From Girardinichthys multiradiatus (Eukaryota; Chordata; Actinopteri; Cyprinodontiformes; Goodeidae), in contig NC_061797.1 in the NCBI RefSeq assembly GCF_021462225.1, positions 365,001 through 429,000 of the forward strand: a stretch of 64,000 nt of DNA, in the 5' to 3' direction. Position numbers and translations under genes: made by a program. How positions within the stretch are numbered: position 1 is the first letter of the stretch; every line of letters starts with the position of its first letter. A model generated the notes under the pieces. That model was given only the letters and a program-made list of their open reading frames with translations, had not been told where the DNA came from and ran no database searches. This document shows, in pieces, positions 60,401 to 64,000 of the stretch.

Positions 60401-63105
60401 ACATATAACAAAGATAGCTCATTAGCAACAGGGAAGAGGTGTTGACTAATTACTTCAAAAAGAACTTGGGCAGATGTTACAATTATTTTTAGTATCAGTA
60501 AAGAATTTTCAATGCACCAAATCAAAAGGCTTAGAGTCAAGACATAGCTGTGTGTTGACCTAAATGCTAAAACATGCTAACATGCTAATGACAGAGCAAA
60601 TCTTTTGCATAACATCAGCTAATTAAAGTAGTAGCGGGTTTTAAAAGGCCTTACGACAGTGATCAACAAATGTAAAAACAACAAACATGAAGTCAAAATA
60701 TTGACATCACATATGGATTACTTTTTAGCTATACATCAAATCATAACATTGGAACACATCTACTGTAGGTTGCTCAGGTTCAAAATAAAAATCTGTTTAA
60801 CCACCATTTGCCACAGGACATATATTACCAATAGGACATTGGTTGATATTAGTTGACCTTGAACTTGAGAAGTAGCACTTTTGACCTCAACGTTCTGACA
60901 AACAGGCATTGCAATCTCACAGCACTAAGAAACATAAAAACTGGGTTATTCTATGCCCAAACCTTTTAGTTAAATACTATAATAAGCTGTGATGGTATAA
61001 CAATGTTTTGACCAGTTAGCCCAGCACATCTTTTCACACTATGGATTCTAAAACCTAAAATGTGTTTTCTTCACGAAGCTTTCTCACTTCATATCCACAT
61101 GCACACATGAAAATCTATGTAAAAAGCACAATATCAGCCTCTGTGAAAGTCTAAGAACATTTGGACAGGTTTTACGGATCAGTTTGACAGAAAGCCAAGG
61201 AACTGTCTTTGTTAAGCTCATTGAAATTATTGTTTGTTTCTCAACACTCTTAAAGTACAATTAGGCCACAAAGATAAGAATATTCACATATTAAAAAACC
61301 TTAAATGAAAAAGGAACCTCTTTCCAGTTGGAACACAGGTAAAAAGAAAAAGTAAAAAGGTATGTAAGCTAGAAATTAACTTTTGTTAATTATAGCAGAT
61401 GAGGTCCCATCTGCATCTGTCTAAAAGTCGCAGGTCCTCTGTGATACAGCACGAGTACAACCATCATAGAAACAATGTCTCCATTATTTGCTAGCAGAGT
61501 GGCGTGTGTTTTTCAGTTCTTTTACCCAACCCTTAGATTGTTCTTTTCTCTTGGCAGTTTGACATGCACTTTGTCAAATCTTGAAGGAAAGAAATTGAAA
61601 AATTAACAATATGTTGCCAACCTGGTCATGAAACATTTTTTATGCTTCAGAGAACATGGTGTGATCTACATCCACCTAGTAAGCTGGCTTACATCACTAC
61701 AATGATTAAACCAGATATGCATTTAATTGGTGGCAGTGACAAAGGTCAACTGGTTATTAGTATGAATCTTAGTTGGGTGAATGGGGTTCACCTGTTTTCA
61801 CTTTTATTAGAGTTTCAGCATGGTTGTCCTGGGCTGATGACTGAATAGAGAAAATAAAAAAATCGGACCTTTGTCTGATCAGTCAATGCACTAGACCTTT
61901 AGAAATAAAATGTCAAGGTAAAATCACTCTTTGCAGTGAAGTCACTGAGTTAACAATACTCAAAGTTAGCTATTTACGACTTTTAATCACAGAAGTGTTT
62001 TGACAAATGCCTGAGGAAGCACAGGGATGTACAAAATAATTTAAAAGGATGATATATTTTCTACATGTTTAGACTTGTCTGCAGTTCATTCCCATTTTTC
62101 TTCTAGTGTCTCCTTATTGTAGATCTTGAAACAGCTACACTTCTTATTTGTGAGTCCTGTATTTCAGCTGAGGTTATTTGTGGGTTTGTGTTTGCATCTT
62201 AAAAATTGCTCTAGCAGTTCTGGCTGAAAGTTTTGTGGGTCCACTTGACTGTGGCTTGGTTTTAACAGAAACCCTTGTTTTCCATTTCTAAGTAGTTCAA
62301 AATGTTGGATAAAAAGAGCATGTTAAAACCCATTTGTTTTTACACTTAGAATTCTATTAACCTTTAACAATATTCAAATCACCCTAACCAAATTCACATT
62401 CTACACCATACTCTGAAAGTGTTGAACAGCCTTTTGTCTTCTTTTACACCTCCACAGGAAATGAACAAACTAATTGTGAAACTACAGAATGGTGAACTGC
62501 AAGCATCAGAGTGCATACTGCGGTTAAACACTCAAAGCAGAAAATAATTGGACATCAAATAGTGGTAATGCATTCAATTTTGGTGTTGATTGAAACAGAG
62601 AGTGTCAGGAGGTGTCTCACCTGCACATTCTGCAGAGCCAGGTTTTCTCTGTTGCTTCCGCCATTTGCACGAAACTGGGGCCATCGTCCAGTCGCCAATG
62701 AGAAGATGCCCAGAATGCCTTTCACCGCAATATCTATGCTAACATTCATATGTGTGCTGTAAGAGACACATGAGAAAAAAAAAAAAACACTTTTACTCAA
62801 ACATAACATTCCTCAGAAAATGAAGCTGCACTGTTTGGACAATCCCTCAAATCCCTCTCAAATAAGAGAGTTCATGTGGTACTCCATGTTAGAGTTTAAA
62901 ATAGAGAAGAGAACAACATTACTATTATAACTTTTGTTACCTTCCAATCTGACAAGCAAGGTCCCTGGCCCTGCTGCATGTATCCTGTGAGGAATTTTCA
63001 CTGGCCATATAGCAGGTGGTAAAGATGCGACCACACAGCTGTTTTGGGTTCTGTGGTGTGTATGAGTCATCTCCAACCACACTACGAACATCCTTCAGCA
63101 CCTGG
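42367..63105 (-). CDS. nadsyn1: Glutamine-dependent NAD+ synthetase, C-terminal part, eight exons
   Basis: NADSYN1 carries out the last step of NAD+ synthesis: ATP-dependent amidation of nicotinic acid adenine dinucleotide in the cytosol, using ammonia from its N-terminal nitrilase-like domain. Exons in transcript order are 62941-63105, 62621-62756, 54089-54195, 53089-53220, 52906-52975, 51779-51907, 42706-42882 and 42367-42423. All are bounded by AG/GT and join in phase. Together they give about 323 residues of the synthetase domain to the stop, against about 706 in the human protein. Recognisable pieces in order are [76 protein letters not shown] and [17 protein letters not shown]. The nitrilase domain and the ATP P-loop are upstream, past the right edge. 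Introns of 8.4 and 8.9 kb are filled with mobile elements. No stops or frameshifts occur in the exons, so the gene looks functional. Confidence 0.95.
42706..42882 (-). CDS. nadsyn1: nadsyn1 penultimate exon
   Basis: This 177-bp exon has 59 codons, phase 0 at both ends, acceptor TTGTTCAG and donor AACCAG|GTAATG. It encodes [19 protein letters not shown] and then [19 protein letters not shown] and WQFRCIDNQ, the best conserved C-terminal block of the enzyme. Confidence 0.96.
43035..43190 (+). repeat. Short fish repeat (tatagcgcctttcc type)
   Basis: The phrase cttatatagcgcctttccag...caaagcgctttacac is a very common teleost LINE/SINE tail. A diverged piece is at 42590-42640. Confidence 0.6.
43530..43602. 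repeat. (CTCG/CTCA)n microsatellite
   Basis: (ac)n then ctcgctcgctcactcactcg-type tetramers. Confidence 0.9.
43950..45240 (+). mobile_element. Tc1/mariner relic, third family
   Basis: Broken plus frames (44230-44640 and 44621-45001) read [20 protein letters not shown], then [18 protein letters not shown] and GAPTKY, a diverged Tc1 DDE domain. The second catalytic D is replaced (QQNL for QHDL/QDNL). Inverted ends are indicated by cattacacatagagtg (44065) and its reverse complement near 45165. Exact borders were not resolved. Confidence 0.75.
45400..48175 (+). mobile_element. LINE, family B (L2-like), near complete 3' half
   Basis: Plus frames 46231-46803 and 47120-47905 cover linker, RT and C-terminus. 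The linker has [20 protein letters not shown] and the RT entry has [13 protein letters not shown]. Motif [13 protein letters not shown] (46840) and motif [11 protein letters not shown] (47085) lie in other frames. The C-terminus has [30 protein letters not shown] and [12 protein letters not shown]. Frameshifts and stops lie between 46740 and 47120. The tail ends aataaacttgccttgcctta. The 5' border is approximate. It sits in an 8.9-kb nadsyn1 intron. Confidence 0.85.
48176..48770. other. nadsyn1 intron spacer / LINE 5' debris
   Basis: 48280-48550 may be LINE 5' sequence (ggcatccatcccactttggatgg). No gene. Confidence 0.4.
48771..51610 (+). mobile_element. LINE, family A, full-span degenerate copy
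   Basis: Aligns with 1-1409 and 2668-3255 at its 5' half, and with the inverse of 8785-10240 at its 3' half. Frames 49209-49785 encode the linker ([24 protein letters not shown]). 50172-50432 encodes RT motif B ([19 protein letters not shown]), but motif C has decayed from F/YADD to HADES. 50680-51035 encodes the C-terminus. It ends with actgaattgaatt. An internal deletion near 50000-50170 removes RT motif A. Confidence 0.85.
51779..51907 (-). CDS. nadsyn1: nadsyn1 exon
   Basis: This 129-bp exon has 43 codons, phase 0 at both ends, acceptor TTTGTCAG and donor GAG|GTCAGT. It encodes [20 protein letters not shown] and [13 protein letters not shown]. Confidence 0.95.
51965..52335 (+). mobile_element. 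LINE 3' end fragment
   Basis: Contains tttggaccagagtctttgaaaa, as at 50490, and the 3' UTR phrase ccctttctctctcctagacatgg, and ends near a gattgaattgaattgac tail. Lies between two nadsyn1 exons. Confidence 0.65.
52480..52830. repeat. Degenerate AAGTC-rich repeat
   Basis: Repeated agtccaaagtcaagg/gtctcgagt/tcaagtc motifs over 350 bp, a known style of fish low-complexity repeat. Confidence 0.65.
52906..52975 (-). CDS. nadsyn1: nadsyn1 exon
   Basis: This 70-bp exon has acceptor TATGCAG and donor GATGAG|GTAAAA. It encodes [13 protein letters not shown] and EGQLSQTDE, matching the conserved synthetase loop. It ends in phase 0. Confidence 0.95.
53089..53220 (-). CDS. nadsyn1: nadsyn1 exon
   Basis: This 132-bp exon begins at the acceptor CTGCTCAG. 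A second AG lies eight bases downstream (CCTCACAG), but only the first keeps the frame, giving [13 protein letters not shown]. The exon then encodes [17 protein letters not shown] and FQFTTLR. The donor is GAGG|GTAAGA. Confidence 0.95.
53340..53860. other. nadsyn1 intron spacer
   Basis: AT-rich with a tatatat run near 53400. Nothing recognised. Confidence 0.4.
54089..54195 (-). CDS. nadsyn1: nadsyn1 exon
   Basis: This 107-bp exon has acceptor TTACCAG and donor GAGAG|GTAGTA. It encodes [20 protein letters not shown] and [11 protein letters not shown]. It ends with AG of a serine codon completed by the next exon. The donor is weaker than consensus (GTAGTA). Confidence 0.95.
54837..55020 (+). 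pseudogene. Myb/SANT-like DNA-binding domain fragment
   Basis: A plus frame reads [17 protein letters not shown], then [15 protein letters not shown] and [10 protein letters not shown], the hallmark pattern of Myb/SANT-like domains found in vertebrate genes and Harbinger-type transposons. The frame ends near 55030. Codons downstream are broken. It lies inside the Tc1 relic. Confidence 0.6.
55260..55590 (+). repeat. Possible retroviral LTR fragment
   Basis: Has ggtataaatactgtg (TATA-like) about 90 bp before tgaataaaacttataaagac (AATAAA), the promoter-R-poly(A) arrangement of LTRs. No paired copy. Confidence 0.3.
56756..57430. other. nadsyn1 intron spacer
   Basis: AT-rich. A short LINE-like piece (gatctgatcgttccatatgtcc) lies near 56905. 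No gene. Confidence 0.4.
57430..58310 (-). repeat. Older repeat interrupted by the hAT MITE
   Basis: The flanks (57440-57532 and 58086-58310) read continuously (ggcttttccctttcaagagg ... ctccatccataaatctcctc) as one fish repeat into which the MITE inserted. Family not identified. Confidence 0.45.
57533..58085. mobile_element. hAT-type MITE
   Basis: The left end TAGGCTGCAGCTATCGACTA and the inverted right end (tgtttcagccctA) form the TAGGGCTGCAAC-type ends of hAT MITEs. Both sides carry tcgattaatcg-like subterminal motifs. The 8-bp flanks CTCAAAAC (57525-57532) and CTCACAAC (58086-58093) match at 7 of 8 positions, as expected for a hAT target duplication. The interior is AT-rich and non-coding. 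Confidence 0.85.
58416..59681 (+). mobile_element. Tc1/mariner element, fifth family, full length
   Basis: Identical 31-bp inverted ends beginning caggggttggacaatgaaac (58416-58446 and 59651-59681) with flanking TA (58414-58415 and 59682-59683). 1266 bp. It carries a frameshifted transposase and inserted into a LINE tail that continues on both sides (58310-58415 and 59684-60195). Confidence 0.95.
58602..59629 (+). pseudogene. Tc1-like transposase with one frameshift
   Basis: The first frame, from ATG 58602, encodes the paired HTH ([31 protein letters not shown]), the linker and the first catalytic D in LFSDEST. Near 59305 a single-base change shifts the frame. The second part resumes in the frame of 59312-59629 with the second D (QDDNAPIH), the catalytic glutamate ([12 protein letters not shown]) and the C-terminus GGPTPY. 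One indel is the only lesion seen. Confidence 0.9.
59684..60200 (+). mobile_element. LINE 3' UTR and tail (family A)
   Basis: Matches 51050-51610 and the inverse of 8790-9180 (tcacactgagcctggttctgg, aagggagtttttcctctccac), ending actgaattgaattgaat. Confidence 0.85.
60201..62615. other. nadsyn1 intron spacer
   Basis: AT-rich. A minus frame near 60190-60300 has an alanine/arginine/glutamate-rich helix ([19 protein letters not shown]) just before the LINE tail and may be transposon debris. No other signal. Confidence 0.4.
62621..62756 (-). CDS. nadsyn1: nadsyn1 exon
   Basis: This 136-bp exon has acceptor CTCTTACAG and donor GTGCAG|GTGAGA. It encodes [20 protein letters not shown] and the conserved [14 protein letters not shown] involved in substrate binding. 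It ends in phase 0. Confidence 0.95.
62941..63105 (-). CDS. nadsyn1: nadsyn1 exon (most 5' in window)
   Basis: This 165-bp exon has acceptor CAGACAG before 63105 and donor GGAAG|GTAACA. It begins with the last base of a split serine codon and encodes [10 protein letters not shown], then [23 protein letters not shown] and ARDLACQIG. These match the segment after the P-loop of the synthetase domain. Confidence 0.95.
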
Positions 63106-63278
63106 CTGTCTGATGGGTCAACAACATTTAAACAAGAAAGAAACAAAGATACAGAAAAGCTTTTAAAGAGACACGCCCTATTCTGTTAGCTGCTTTGTGA
63201 AAGCAATTACAAACACTGCATACAAATACAGAAATTCAATTCAAATTTAAAAATACAAATTTACACATACATACATTT

Positions 63279-63549
63279 AGTCAGTCAGTCATTTTCTACC
63301 GCTTCTTCCATAGTGGGTCGCATGGAAGCTGGTGCCTATCTCCAGCAGTCTATGGGCAAGAGACGGGGTAACCCTGGACAGGTTGCCAGTCCATCGCAGG
63401 GCAACACAGACACACAGAACAAACAACCAAGCACACACTCATTCACACCTAATGAATAGGTAGAGAAACCAATTAACCTAACGTGTTTTTGGACTGTGGG
63501 AGGAAGCCAGAGTACCCGGAAAGAACCCATGCATGCACAGAGAAAACAT
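63279..63549 (-). mobile_element. tRNA-headed SINE-like repeat, truncated
   Basis: Minus copy starting at (cagt)n 63279 and running to tgcatgcacagagaaaac. The tRNA-like head is missing because a Tc1 element begins at the adjacent TA (63549-63550). Confidence 0.75.
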
Positions 63550-63550
63550 A

Positions 63551-64000
63551 CACTCACCAGCCACTTTATTAGGCACACCTGTCCAACTGCTCAGTAATGC
63601 AAATTTCTAATGAGCCAATCACATGGCAGCAACTCAATGCATTTAGGCATGTAGACATCGTCAAGACAATCTGCTGCAGTTCAAACCGAGCATCAGAACG
63701 GGGAAGAAAGGTGATTTAAATGACTTTGAACGTGGCATGGTTGTTGGTACCAGACGTCCTGGTCTGAGTATGTCAGAAACCGCTGATCTACTGGGATTTC
63801 CACGCACTACCATCTCTAGGGTTTACAGAGAATGGTTCGAAAAAGATTAAATATCCAGCGAGCGGCAGTTCTGAGGGCCCAAATGCCTTGTTGATGCCAG
63901 AGGTCAGAGGAGAATGGCCAGACTGGTTGGAGCTGATAGAAAGGCAACAGTAACTCATATAACCACTCGTTACAACCAAGGCATGCAGTAGAGCATCTCT
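63551..64000 (+). mobile_element. Tc1/mariner element, sixth family, cut by window edge
   Basis: Starts CACTCACCAGCCACTTTATT after TA. It continues with the transposase start region (KKGDLNDFERGMVVGTRRPG-like text near 63700, then SETADLLGFPRTTISRVYRE near 63780), the paired-type HTH of this fish Tc1 family. A stop in the linker (63848) shows it is already broken. The right end is outside the window. Confidence 0.85.

Overview
This is vertebrate, almost certainly teleost fish, nuclear DNA. It has AT-rich spacers, short exons with GT-AG introns, and dense teleost-type repeats: several Tc1/mariner families, L2-like and Rex1/CR1-like LINEs with (ATTGA)n tails, a tRNA-headed SINE-like repeat, LTR elements, a hAT-type MITE and microsatellites. 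There are no prokaryotic features.

Two host genes can be read exon by exon, both on the minus strand and head to tail. (1) nadsyn1, glutamine-dependent NAD+ synthetase: eight exons between 63105 and 42367 encode about 323 C-terminal residues including the stop; the N-terminal half lies beyond the right edge. (2) A two-pore channel gene of TPC2/TPC3 type, most likely tpcn2: five firm exons plus a tentative first exon, between 22065 and 8314, cover the N-terminus through S4 and the S4-S5 linker of repeat I; the rest lies beyond the left edge. All exon junctions were checked for splice signals and phase and join in frame. About 20 kb of repeat-filled DNA separates the two genes.

Left flank (1-8300): a broken LINE interrupted by SINE-like and GC-rich repeats, a second LINE fragment on minus, a large GC-rich repeat (3786-5140) and unassigned spacer. 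tpcn2 introns: LINE tails, an element encoding a small membrane protein (11500-12410), a Rex1/CR1-type reverse transcriptase, a 1-kb foldback element and a decayed retroviral envelope. Intergenic (22.1-42.3 kb): a solo LTR with target-site duplication, a second foldback carrying a nested SINE, a 23-bp minisatellite, a ~281-bp tandem repeat split by a Tc1 element, a complete small LTR retroelement without pol, and a second copy of the same Tc1. nadsyn1 introns (42.4-64 kb): a Tc1 relic, two LINEs, a Tc1 relic with a Myb/SANT-like segment between its ends, a hAT-type MITE, a frameshifted Tc1, a SINE and the start of another Tc1.

The best candidate for something little described is the LTR-flanked, pol-less element at 33486-35893, whose interior is one low-complexity frame interrupted by a single UAA. 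Second is the small membrane-protein element at 11500-12410. No defence system, operon or CRISPR is present. Family names come from motif recognition by eye; no database search was run.
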